Under the pieces are notes generated by a model. That model saw nothing but the letters and a program-made list of their open reading frames with translations. It did not search any database and had not been told where the DNA came from. The position numbers and the translations under genes are program-made. Positions 1-9,903 of a stretch of 64,000 nucleotides of DNA are shown here, piece by piece. The DNA is from Mermis nigrescens (Eukaryota > Nematoda > Enoplea > Mermithida > Mermithidae), in NCBI GenBank assembly GCA_036768485.1, contig JAVLUZ010000154.1:40854851-40918850 (forward strand). The letters run 5' to 3'. The stretch's first letter is position 1; each line of letters opens with the position of its first letter.

Positions 1-101
1 TTTAGCGCCATAACTAGCCATAAAATTAATCATTTACTCCCCTCCCTCCAAGGAAATTCGGTTTACCCCTACCCAGAACTTTTGACCGTGTGCATGTATG
101 T
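1..101 (-). mobile_element. Terminal part of a dispersed element (same family as 43472-44100), running off the window edge
   Basis: Read on the minus strand, this stretch begins with a segment containing CATGCACACGGTCAAAAG, followed by a G-rich stretch and a TTAACCGAA-like motif. The same order of motifs starts the better-defined element at 43472. It lies inside the intron that follows the exon at 232-132. The other end is outside the window, so no target duplication can be checked. Confidence 0.5.
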
Positions 102-131
102 AGCTGAAATAAAACGCACTAAATTGCTTAC

Positions 132-232
132 CACTGCTTTCCGTGTAGTATCCCACTGACAAGCTGATTAGTATGAGAAGATATCCCAAAAACATAGCGA
201 CATTGTACGTGATCAAATAAGGCTTTGTTAGA
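132..232 (-). CDS. Exon of a HACD/PTPLA-type membrane dehydratase (partial, continues off the left edge)
   Basis: The minus strand shows a strong acceptor (pyrimidine-rich tract then TTTTAG) and a GTAAGC donor around a 101-base exon. In the frame with one leading base it encodes 33 residues containing KPYLITYN, then a hydrophobic stretch VAMFLGYLLILISLSVGYY. This resembles the first transmembrane segment of the 3-hydroxyacyl-CoA dehydratase (HACD/PTPLA) family, which completes the third step of very-long-chain fatty-acid elongation in the ER. In HACD3 proteins this domain follows an N-terminal CS domain, and a CS-domain gene lies immediately upstream on the same strand. However, the exon needs two leading bases from the previous exon, while the nearest upstream exon (943-877) leaves one. 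A missing exon, an alternative splice form or decay must be invoked. Confidence 0.5.
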
Positions 233-680
233 CTAAAATTGAAGAAAGATTAATTATAGCATAGTACGCAGAACCTTCAAGAACTCTTCTTAAAATGCAT
301 CATTTTTCGACCACTCACAAAGCAATCATCAAATGTTATGTTACCAATATCTAAATTTAATTCAGAAGCGGTTCGTGCAATTGCAATATAAAACGGACGG
401 AAAAAACCACCAGCTTAACTTGGATATAGCCCAAGAGAATGAATTATTTCTTTAATATATATATACGACAGCTACAGCAGTATACTAAATCTAAACACTT
501 TTACATTTTGTGCGTGGACGACATTTGCTCAAAGAATCAAATCGATTACGTAAGCGGTTCAAACTGAATTATAATAAATTTAAGGTTTAAGTTTAAACAA
601 TTATGTAGGTAATAGAAACTTTTACTTAAATTCAAAGATAACGGTACCGCGCACAGCAAAAAATATAATGCGTATGAAAC

Positions 681-686
681 TTTATT
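681..686 (-). terminator. Poly(A) signal of the CS-domain gene
   Basis: AATAAA on the minus strand, 53 bases after the putative TAG at 741-739. The spacing fits a polyadenylation signal, and its position is part of the case for exon 5 being terminal. Confidence 0.45.
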
Positions 687-738
687 TTCTGCAAATCTGT
701 ATTACAGCAGACTATACCTACATAAGTAGTTTAGGTGC

Positions 739-773
739 CTAAAAATCGCTGTTGGAGTCAACTTCTTCAAGCG
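739..773 (-). CDS. CS-domain gene, exon 5 with stop (tentative)
   Basis: After a good acceptor (CAATTTTTAG) the frame from exon 4 reads LEEVDSNSDF and then TAG. The acidic end resembles the tails of p23-type proteins. An AATAAA follows about 50 bases downstream on the same strand. Confidence 0.45.
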
Positions 774-2355
774 CTAAAAATTGCTTTAAATGCACAAGGT
801 TTCGTAAAAGACTACAGCTTAAGCGACATTAGCCATATTAATGCTGAAGACAATAGCGCTTGTCAAAACGACTCACTGAATCCAAAATCCAAATCCTGTT
901 TATCCATCATCATTTGCCTCACTACTTCATCGGCCTGTTCTTTCTTGAATAAAAATTGACCAATTTTCAATAAAACTCCAGAGTAGAGAAAAACAAACAC
1001 AATAACTATCGGAGGTAAAAAAATAGTATCCATAAGTTATAAGGTTTACTTGAAAAAGAACGACTGAAACTAACACTGACATAGAAAGCAGAAGTAGGTA
1101 GTTTATTTTAGTCATGTAACAGCACTGAAATTCTGGGAGGGCAAGGGGTGAAATTTTTAAGTGCCTTTTTTCGGGTCCAAAAGTGATGGATACGCGTAAA
1201 AACCCATCGTTTTAAAGCGTTTCTGACGGTGCTCAATTTGTAGTCAAAAAATGAGAAGAGTATATGGCGGAAAGCGCCAGAAATTTGACACTTTTGAGCA
1301 AATAGATAGCTAAAAATGCTTAAAGCAGCACTTATTCACGAATTTTTTAGGGAACTTTTGGTAAATCGCGAATTCTGGGGGAGGGTGGTGAAAACCACAA
1401 CCCAAGATTATGCATGGGTTATTCTCGATGTTACTAATCTAATGTTGTCATTTATTTTCCGGTGAACCACACTGAACAACGAGTACGCACATACATACAT
1501 ACCTCGTAAGCGTCAACGTCGAAATCATTGAACATATTCTTCTGCTTTTTAGTACTGTCCGAATCAGAATCGTCCGAGTCTTGCCATTTATCGAAATCTA
1601 TCTTGAGCCAGTGGTATTTCTCATTCATCTCCGTAAGCCTCGGCCAGAAACATCGAGGTTTTGCATCAGAGGAGCTAGAATTCGCTTCTTTTTGCAATTG
1701 AATATTCAAACAGCTCTCGTCAACTTTACAGATGTAGTTCTTCAAGGATAAAAGTAGACGAATAAAAAGATCACACATGACAGCATTAACAAATACGAGG
1801 TACTAGCATTACCTGCTCGTTTCTGAGGAGATTTATTCAGTATTCCCTTATTATTATTTGTTTACTCATTTTCTACACATTCTTTGTCATAATCATTTTT
1901 TATAGAAAAAATTCAAAATATAATCAAGTTTTATCAAAATTGGAAAAAGCCAAAACAAATCAATAAAAGGCAATTTTTTTCTATTGGCATGTTGAAATTT
2001 GGAGGACAGGTTTACCTTGCTTTGTGGATGCCCTGCTGCGCTATATGCTGTATCATGTTTGCTTAAATTAAATTCAAAACATACGTCGGAATCAATTGCA
2101 CCGTACAAATTCAGACCAAAGTAATACTGATTTCGGCCTCTGGCGCCAACTCCAATAGCTTGAAACTCGAGCTTGCTTTTCGAAACATTTATACTATAAT
2201 CCTTAAAAACGAAGAATTGCTATTTAGCCTAACTGCCACAATATGTTTCATATAAATCTGATAAGTAACACCTCGACTTTCTGCAATTCTACTTTGAGGA
2301 AAATATTCTTCTGATCCTGCGCCCACTGAACAAGCGGAAATAACAAATCACCCAT
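739..2355 (-). CDS. CS-domain protein, p23/HACD3-like (five exons in phase)
   Basis: Five minus-strand exons (2355-2272, 2201-2016, 1739-1503, 943-877, 773-739) have GT-AG borders and compatible phases, giving about 202 residues. Residues 6-60 carry the CS (CHORD/Sgt1, p23-like) beta-sandwich pattern: PLVQWAQ near the start, then KLEFQAIGVGARGRNQY and an IDSD turn. A WPRLTE...WLKIDFDKW segment follows, typical of p23 (Hsp90 co-chaperone) and of the N-terminal CS domain of HACD3, then a Ser/Asp-rich acidic tail. The start ATG at 2355 lies four bases after a good acceptor, so a 5' untranslated exon upstream is likely. An AATAAA on the minus strand at 686-681 supports the short 3' end. The sequence most resembles the CS part of HACD3, and a HACD-like exon lies downstream, so the locus may make a longer form. 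The first three exons are secure; the last two are less so. Confidence 0.68.
877..943 (-). CDS. CS-domain gene, exon 4 (tentative)
   Basis: A 67-base exon after a TATTCAAG acceptor, ending at a good GTGAGT donor. It keeps the frame of exon 3 and encodes a short charged segment, KEQADEVVRQMMMDKQDLD. It leaves one base, which joins exon 5 in phase. Confidence 0.5.
1503..1739 (-). CDS. CS-domain gene, exon 3 (79 codons)
   Basis: Acceptor CTTGAAG, donor GAG|GTATGT, phase 0 at both ends. Encodes the last CS strands, the WPRLTE...WLKIDFDKW block and a DSDDSDSDS acidic run. The acidic run matches the low-complexity tail that follows CS domains in p23 and HACD3 proteins. Confidence 0.75.
2016..2201 (-). 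CDS. CS-domain gene, exon 2 (62 codons)
   Basis: Acceptor TTTTAAG and donor AAG|GTAAAC, phase 0 at both ends. Encodes the core of the CS domain, including the conserved GVGARG loop and an aromatic-rich strand ending at IDSD. This is the most diagnostic part of the gene. Confidence 0.75.
2272..2355 (-). CDS. CS-domain gene, exon 1 (28 codons)
   Basis: Begins at an ATG just downstream of an acceptor (TTTTTAG). Encodes a short leader and then FPLVQWAQDQKNIFLKVEL, the first strands of a CS domain. The donor is GAG|GTGTTA, phase 0. Confidence 0.7.
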
Positions 2356-2720
2356 AGCCTAAAAATAGTAATGCAAATAAAATGACAAGGAAACAACTGT
2401 TCTATTTTTTTGTCCTTAAGAATAGGCTCTTTATTGTCACTATTTATTTATGCATTACCGACTGTTCCATAATAGATACCATCACGGTATAAAAAATATT
2501 GCAATGATTACTATCATTATCATTGTTGATGATTTCATAAATAATTACCAACTATTCTGTGGAAGAATCCCATATTTTTCCACGTTTCGAAATTTCGGTT
2601 GACTTTTCTGATTTTTCACTGTAAAAATAAAAAATCACCCAAAAATTCAACAAAAAATTTTTCCGCATTGCGAATCAAGCCCAAATCTTTTTCACGTTCC
2701 GAAATTTTGGTTCACAAACC

Positions 2721-4812
2721 AGTGATCGACCGGGTACCCGGGCCCGGACCGGGCCCGGCCGGTCATAGCAGGCTCAGGCCCGGGCCCGGCTGAAAACCAC
2801 CGGGCCTCAAATAATTATCGTTAATAATTTAGACGTTTACTATTTCAGCTGTTGTCCGTATTTCTTATGAATTTGCTAGCCTGTGATTCTATTTAAATCC
2901 ATTTGCCTTACTTCTGCCCACCTGCTCATTATCATATAGTTGTCAACTTCATATGTGCATTCATCTTCTATACAACGCTCCAATCAGAGGCGTAGCCAGG
3001 ATTTTGGTTCGGGGGGCATACACAAAAAAATTTTTAACACTAATTTTGCATTGAATGTTAGTAACGTTATGTACCTATAATAAAACTGAGTTTTTCGACC
3101 TTTAGTAGTGTAGCCTAGCTAATTTATGGGTTTCTAACAATCAGAAATACAAAAATGTTAATCAGCGCGAAACGCCGGAAATTTTTGAAATTTTTATCGT
3201 TTTCATGTAGAATTTACGGTCTTTTAATTGACAAACAGTTCGGAAATCATAAGAGGCGCAAAGCACCAAGGAATTTAGTAAGCCTGTGAATACTAATATT
3301 CTGTGATATTTTGCCTGATTTAGGCTATTAAACGCAATGCTGAAACTTTACAAAAAGAAAGAACAATAACCAGCAGCGCCATGCGCCGGAAAATTTTGAC
3401 GTTCTAGCTCTTTAAACACAATTTATACCGCTTAAATCATACAGAACAGACAAATTAATTTCGGCGAACCCTTTTTCCTTTTCGTCCTCCCAAAAATCTC
3501 GCAGCACATGTACAACGAGATTTTACGGTGAGGGGGCTGCGGTGGCGCGCTCCAATCGCCCCCGAGAAAATTTTGTAAAAAAGCACTTTAATGTTAAATA
3601 CTATCGCTAAAATTTTCGCAAAATCGGCCAAATATCGGTTCTAAATTGAGCCCAAAACACTTACAATTGACGAAGTCCTACACTGTACAAGATTTATGAG
3701 CTGAAATGCGCTTTTCGACCTCTGCAAAGTATACAGCGCAGCAAAGGGGTGCTGCCAATAAGATATAAAAAAGATGTATCAATGACAATTTTGTTCTTAT
3801 CGTTTTCAGGCCCATTTGTGGCCTTCTTATTAACAAGATATAATTCAGAAAACAGAAAATGCGCAAAAAACATAAGAAAATTTGGCCATTCCTTTCATTT
3901 AAAATAGGATTATGTGTCCTGTCCTTGTAAAGAAAGACAGACAAAGCAACGAATAGACAAGCTGGTACACAATCATTTTCGCACATTTACTGTTATGCTC
4001 AACAAGCATGCGCAGTTTCATTCAACGAACAAATAGAGCAATAAATCACTAAAGTGATGTGAATTGACCGATTATTTTAGCAAATTTAAGTTTTTGAACT
4101 CATTGGATCTTATATAACAATAAATATAATAAAGACTTGGCGCAAAGCGCCCGAAAATTTTTGACGGTTTTGCCTTTTGAACTCAATTTTCTGGACACAA
4201 TTATTACACTCGAAAAATCAACGAAATTTCTGAAAAATTTCGGGGGGATGTGCCCCCAATGCCCCCTGGCTACGCCTATGGCTTCAATACGTGTCCTATC
4301 CTATACACTACACAATTTCAATCGACGTCAATGTACGCTATAAATTGAGTTCTAAAATCCAAACAGCATATCTTCTATCCGACCATATCATCGTCGCTGT
4401 TATGTCTGAATGCATAAATTTAATGCTCAATTTCCTTTAAATATCCACTGCTTTTTCGAACCGTGTTTAGTTGCACGTGGCATTTTAATAATGGAATTGC
4501 GCGCTATGGTATTAAAAACTTTGTTCTTGCTTTAATAATGCTACCAAAATCCTTGCTAATTACTTAATTTATTTTTAGAAAGATTGAATAATCAACAGAG
4601 CTTAGAATTCAAAAATCTTCTTGATACAACAGTAAGCCTTGCGTTTGACAAATAACAAATGTAAAATCGGTCTAAACATGTATCTTATGCATAACATTAT
4701 ATTGGAAGCAAGGCATGTTGTTAGTATATAAGCCCAGGCCCGGGCCCGGTACCAAGCCCGGCAGCAAAGCCCGAGCCCGGGCCCAGTATTTTTTGAGCCC
4801 AGTCGATCACTG
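2721..4812. mobile_element. GC-ended element with ~9-bp target duplication (copy A)
   Basis: Left end AGTGATCGACCGG and right end CAGTCGATCACT are inverted. Just inside each end lies a run of CCCGGGCCCGG-type blocks. Flanks TCACAAACC (2712-2720) and ACACAAACC (4813-4821) match at 8 of 9 bases if one base follows the right-hand CACT, the same arrangement as in copies B and C. No transposase is visible. The 9-base duplication suggests a Mutator-like origin, but this is inference. A hAT-like element (2985-4280) sits inside it. Confidence 0.7.
2985..4280. mobile_element. hAT-like non-autonomous element nested in copy A
   Basis: Ends CAGAGGCGTAGCCAGG and (inverted) CATAGGCGTAGCCAGG, flanked by GCTCCAAT (2977-2984) and GCTTCAAT (4281-4288), a 7/8 match to an 8-bp duplication. 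CAxAGGCGTAGCCAGG is typical of hAT termini. The interior has no transposase. Positions about 3530-4280 share clear homology with 54120-54830, inside another hAT-like element, so the interiors of two element types are related. Confidence 0.75.
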
Positions 4813-5134
4813 ACACAAACCACCCTAAGGCGTATAAGTTGGAAAAAACATTCTGTGAGAAGCTTGTTGATCACAAGGCATATGAAACAAATATCGACTT
4901 CGATTCGATACGATACCGAACCTGCTACATTAAGAAAAGGTAGCTACCGAGTACTGTGGTATTTTGGTGCGGTGTTATCCCGGTTGACTAGGAACTTTAA
5001 TCTTCTCATTGTTTATGTAAACTGAATTGTTTTGTGATAATTTTGTAATTTTATTTCTTTTTTCATAGGTAGGTATAATTTCGGCAGAATGTTTCAGGTG
5101 TGGAGACTGTTGGCAGGCCCATCACACGTGCATG

Positions 5135-5285
5135 CCTAGTGATTGACCGGAGCGGCCAAAATGGCCAGTGCTGGAGATCAGGCCGGAGCTGGATTAAATC
5201 ATGTTGCTCCGGCCGGAGCCGGAGCCAGAGGCCGGAGCTGGAGGCCAGAGCCGGAGGCCGGAGGCCAGAGCCGGAGGAATATAAT
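5135..5285 (+). repeat. Solitary GC-rich end related to the GATCGACC elements
   Basis: Starts with AGTGATTGACCGG and continues with repeated CCGGAG/GGCCGGAGC blocks, the same layout as the ends of copies A, C and D. No matching inverted end was found nearby, so this is a truncated end or a short derivative. Confidence 0.5.
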
Positions 5286-5537
5286 TTTACACATGCGGAT
5301 AGATAGGACATCTTTGTAACCAAGACTAGACCATAGTGCACATGCATCTTAACTGCATATCATGAAATACAGGGGCGGATTTAAGGGGAGGGTGGGGGTG
5401 GCTGCCCCCCTTTGGCCAAAAATATTTGGCGAGATAAAGAATGGAAGAATGGATGTACAATTTGCAATGATTCTCAGCCGTCAGTGACCATAATTTCTCA
5501 AAATTTTCCTGGCGCTATGCGTCGGATGATATGTACC

Positions 5538-6612
5538 AGTGATGTCCCAGTGCCACTCTTTTTTACCGGTGCCAGTGCCGGTGCCGGTACCCCCTGTACC
5601 GGCGCCGGTGCCGGTGCTACATTAGCATATTATATAGTGTACTATGCTTCTTCAAAAAGGGTTAAATTTGCACCTATTTTTCACCGGATATACATATTAA
5701 GGGCAAAATTTCATTTGACTAGTAACGACTTCATTATTTTTAATTTATGAATACATATTAATTTTCTCACTTAAGCATTAAACAAACAAAAAATTGTAAT
5801 AAAATTGAATTCGAAGAAAAATAAAAGTTAATAGTGTATTATAAGTTTATGTGTAGCGCAATCTAGTCAAATCGAAATTTGCTTTTAGTGCATTAGTTAA
5901 ATATTCAACTAGTAGGAAACAAACATGAAAATAGCCACAAAAACTTTCTGAGGTTAAATTATTTGAGTTTATCATTTCACATTTTCAAAAGCCTCTGAAA
6001 ACAAACATGGGATATATTAGTAATGCAAAAGACTTACATAGAAGTTCATTTACAAAGTTTTAACAAGCTTTTTCTGAATAATTTGCAGGAAAAAGTTTTG
6101 CATAAGATCTATTTTAAAATTCTAGCTGCGTTTAACCGTCTTCTGCTCACGAAATGGAAAAATAAAAATGGATTTGATGAAATTAAGTTGAAAACTACTC
6201 TGTATTACTCATCCTTCTTGCCTACAGATGTTAGAATTAGAAGAACTTTCCACTGTATATGTCGATGTTTTTAATTTTAATTTACTTTATTTATTAGTGT
6301 CCACGCTTCTTGCTGTTAATTGACGTTTTCAATAAGATGTGTTTCGTTAAATGAATAATTCATTTTTAAAGCTCGAAAACTTGTTCTGAAGTTCAGTCAA
6401 AATGCTTCACTATGCTAATCAGAAGATTTTATCAACAAAATGCTACCTTTTTGCGCCTTTATTCATTGACATTGGTGATAAATGAGCTTCAATTATTCTT
6501 TTTACACTAATTTTTTCTCTTTTATTTAGCACGGCACCGGTGCCGGTACCAGCCTAGCACTCGGCCCAGTGCCGGTGCTTAGGCGCCGGCGCTGGTGCCC
6601 AGGACATCACTA
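5538..6612. mobile_element. GC-ended element with 9-bp target duplication (copy B)
   Basis: Ends AGTGATGTCC and GGACATCACT are inverted, with GGTGCCGGTGCCGG-type runs just inside both. The flank ATATGTACC is perfectly duplicated at 5529-5537 and 6613-6621, with one extra base after the right end. It is inserted in the MITE beginning at 5371. The interior is AT-rich and without a recognisable gene. Confidence 0.8.
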
Positions 6613-6810
6613 ATATGTACCTATTAATGAGATTTATTCACTTTCTTAGCAACCTGGAAGCCATTATCTGTTCATGTAGGTTTCAAAACAATTTTTACAG
6701 CAGAAACAGCTATTTTGCATACTTTTGTTCTATTTTCGATTAAAAATTTCGATGTTTCGCATCAAATGCTATAAATGCAAGAAATCTAGCAATAAATCAT
6801 GCTTCTAGAC

Positions 6811-7237
6811 ACGATTTTTTTGTATTCGGCAAAAATTTTTCCCGATGTTTTTTTTTTGAATTTTATCTTTATCTTTGGGAAGACAGAAATTGCAAAAAAG
6901 TCTGTAATTCGAAAAACATTTTTGGCGCTTCGCGCCGAAATGAGTGATTGTGTGTTCTATATATCTTTATAATGGCGGAAATTGCATTTCAAAAGGAAAA
7001 ATGTCAAATTTTCAGGTGCTTTGCGCCGTTTTACGATTCTTAGTGATTTTTGCCCTAAGAGACCCAGAAATTACCTAAAACACTTTACCAAAATTTGAAC
7101 AACTCTGTTTTTACCACACGAAAATCGATACTGTACCATATAATAGTACCTAAAAATTTGTGTGTGCAAAATGTATAAAGACTTTTGGGGACGATCTTTG
7201 TATACATGTACAAACGGACCTTATTCAAAAAACACTG
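6811..7237. mobile_element. Small TGTACAAAG-rich MITE
   Basis: Begins ACGATTTTTTTGTATTCGGC and ends with a CAAAAAACACT-type end. GCTTCTAGAC flanks both sides, and the intact element at 28745 has this sequence only once at the same place. It belongs with the better-preserved copy at 46111-46555. The interior carries the GGCGC-loop-GCGCC hairpin twice. Confidence 0.65.
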
Positions 7238-7529
7238 ACTGCTTCTAGACGTCTATCTGCCTTAATTTCACAAGTTTTACGGCGCTTTGCGCCAGATTTT
7301 TATAAAGTCAAAGAAAGTTATGATTTTCTTGCACAAAATTGTCAAAAATTTCAAAATTTTTGGAAAAATATTGCATTAAAAGTGATTTTATGAAAAAGTA
7401 CACAATGTAGAACACCGTAAGAATGCTATTTCGCGCGTCAAGGGCAAATTTTTGTACCTAATTTTGACTGTTTCAGGAAAAGTTGGGATACCGCCCAAAA
7501 TCCTAAAGAATGGATATGCAATTTGCAAT

Positions 7530-8350
7530 GATTTCTATCTTCTATCAAGAATTTAGGAGTTTTTGTTAGTAATGACCTGTCCTCTAGCATTCACTGTGTG
7601 AATATTGCATCCAAAGCTTCCAGAATGTTTCTTTGATAGAAAAAACTTTCATTTCCAGAAATATTGATTTGATGGTGAAAGCATTTAAAGTTTATGTAAG
7701 ACCGATACTAGAGTATAGCACGGTGGTTCGGAATCCTTACCTGATAAAAGACATCAACCAAATTGAAAATGTTCAACGTAAATTTACAAAACGAATACTC
7801 TGGCGGCATCAACAGCAGGATTTGTCTTATAGCGAACAATTGAATTAGTTAGATCTTGAAAGACTCAAAACACGGCTTATCTATTTTGACCTTACTTTTG
7901 CTTTTAGGATAATTAAGGTACAGTTGCTTTCTGTTTCAGATTTTTCGAATCTGAACCTTACAGGGGCACTAGGTCAAATAACGACATAAAGTTGTATATT
8001 AGAAAATCTCATTTGGATTGTAGAAAGAACGATTTTGCAAACACGGTGGCTAGAATTGGGAATACATTGCCACAATGTATTGCTGACTGCAGAAATTTTA
8101 AACAGTTTAGGGTATTGGTTTCAAAGCTTAATTTATTAGAATTTCTTAAGGGGCGTATGTAAGTGCACTGCCTGTACGCCTTGGTTTTACTTGCATACCA
8201 ACTCACTTATTTCGCGTTATTTTTTGCATTTATTGACAAAATCCTTTCCTAAAATTGCTCATTTAATAGTTATTTGCATTATTGTATTGGTATTTGTTGT
8301 AACATGTCTTGTCCATGTAATTCAGCCAATAAACTATTCTATTCTATTCT
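7530..8350 (+). pseudogene. LINE (CR1/Jockey-type) 3' fragment: reverse transcriptase C-terminus
   Basis: Three blocks read in different frames match the C-terminal part of non-LTR reverse transcriptases: LGVFVSNDLSSSIHC near 7550, VKAFKVYVRPILEYSTVV near 7680-7740 with VQRKFTKRI after it, and a last block with KNDFANTVARIGNTLPQ ending in TAA at 8161. The last is the usual N-R-V-x-x-x-W-N-S-L-P type motif at the end of CR1/Jockey ORF2. The 3' end is AATAAA followed by (ATTCT)n at 8331-8350. Frame breaks and loss of the 5' part make it a dead, 5'-truncated copy. Confidence 0.8.
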
Positions 8351-8518
8351 AACTATACTAAGTGGCTTGAATTGAGTCAAGTCGGAAACAAATAAGGCAG
8401 TGCTCGGATCGGATTGTTTCTGTAGATTCATGTGACTGACCAAAATGTTGGTGCCAGCATTTTGGTCAGTCCATGATAGGTACTAAGCCTAAGCCTAATA
8501 AGCAGGTAAACCGGGATT

Positions 8519-9532
8519 TCTGTACTAGCTGGTTCACAGTCGGTAGCATCTGAGGAAACCAGAGAAAGTTGCTGGCAGTCGAATTCGAAACAAGGACCTC
8601 TTGCTCCAAGTCCAGAACCATAACCAATCAACTACCGCTGGTTAATTTCGATAAAAATTGCAAGGTATTCATAATGTTTTGCTGGTTTACCAGCTGATTA
8701 GGCTTAGGCTTAGTATCATGGACTGACCAAAATGTTGGTGCCAGCATTTAAAATAAGCCTGAGTAATATGATGCGACGAGCGGAGCGAGCGACGCGAGTT
8801 GCATCCCATTACTTAGGCTAATTTTAAACGCTGGCACCGATATTTTGGTCAGTCACATGAATCTACTGAAAAAACCCGAGGACTGCCTTATTTGTTTTCG
8901 ACTTGACTTAAATCAAACCAGTTAGGTGGCAGTTTTCACCGGATACTGCCTGCTGTATATGTATACTTATAACGTGGCAATCTTAATACATATGTGAACC
9001 AACCACCGTGTATTTTTTCCACTTTTTGGTCTATTTGTCAACCAAAATTTTGGGAAATGGAAAAAATTTTTGGGCTTGGTTGGCATCTGAGGAAAATTTT
9101 TGTAATGTTAAAAATGCGTTTTAGAGAGTTAAAACTTCAAAAATTTTTCAAAATTTTTCTGGCGCTTCGCGCCATTTGATACATTATAGTTTTAATAATC
9201 AAAAAACGACTTCAGAATTCGCTAAAATGCTTTACTGAAGGAAGAAAATTCAAGTTTTAATATAAATAACAAATACTGATCGAAATATTTCTTGTAGAGC
9301 GCGAAATTTTTATACAAAAAGTGCATCAAACACCGCTATTGCATATGTATATAAAATTTTCTACTTAAAAACACTGATTTTTCATCACAGGCGCTCTATT
9401 TTTATCGTTTTTAGACCTCCCACAAAACGTGGAAAAAGGTTGGAAGGAGTGAAAAAAATTTTGGGTTTGGTCTATAATGTCAACCAAGTCGCTGGGAAAA
9501 AAACGGTGGAACCAACTACCTACACCAATGCC
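8519..9532 (-). mobile_element. Inverted-repeat element with tRNA-like module, minus orientation, interrupted
   Basis: Matches the complete copy at 16207-16755 read in reverse. It has the TIR (CACCAATGCC end near 9530, TACATATGTGAACC near 9000), the strong hairpin (8715-8870), the tRNA-like segment (8580-8645) and a CTAGCTGGTTCAC end near 8521. The element at 9004-9508 interrupts it. A second partial copy in plus orientation abuts it at 8345-8518. Confidence 0.65.
9004..9508. mobile_element. CACCGT-ended MITE, 8-bp target duplication
   Basis: Starts CACCGTGTATTTTTTCC and ends GGGAAAAAAACGGTG. GAACCAAC is duplicated exactly at 8996-9003 and 9509-9516. It sits inside the TIR of the tRNA-like element, whose uninterrupted end is visible at 16724-16755. 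Related ends bound the large insertion at 55292-57866. Confidence 0.8.
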
Positions 9533-9903
9533 TGAAGTGTAAAACGGTCAAAATGGCGAAATTTCCTCTTACTTTAGTGTCAATTTTGTAATTTGCTATA
9601 CCTATCATTTCTAAAAAAAACTTGAACGTAATATTTTGGGTGACACATTTCAGAAAATCTCAGATGTTTAATGCTCAAAAATGTCAAAAAATTATGAAAT
9701 TTGTCTGCCATAAAAATTGCTCTAAAGTCTCGGGTTTTTTCGGGTCGGGTTTCACAGACCCCTGACATGTGCAGGTTGCGGCTTGGACCCTGCGGGTTGG
9801 GTAGACCTTGACTCTTGCGGGTTGGAGTGCGGGTCAAAATCGCCAACCCGATTTTCATCCCTACAACTTTACAAAACACACAAAATGGAGGAAACCCTAA
9901 CTT

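Larger units (their letters stand above)
5371..7500. mobile_element. Interrupted copy of the CAGGGGCGGATTTAAGG hAT-like MITE
   Basis: The left end CAGGGGCGGATTTAAGG and the following ~150 bases match the intact element at 28745-29348. The copy is split by element B (5538-6611) and by a smaller insertion (about 6811-7237), and resumes between and after them. Its right end is lost near 7500. Removing the two insertions restores colinearity with the intact copy, apart from scattered differences. Confidence 0.65.

Noticed and set aside
863..1033. 56-codon minus-strand frame with an N-terminal hydrophobic segment (possible micro-membrane protein)
   Set aside because: Its C-terminal half coincides with exon 4 of the CS-domain gene in the same frame. 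The hydrophobic part is the T-rich intron and acceptor tract.
9720..9865. G-rich GGGTTGG/CGGGTT steps considered as telomeric repeats
   Set aside because: Irregular spacing and no TTAGG-type unit; more likely a low-complexity element end.
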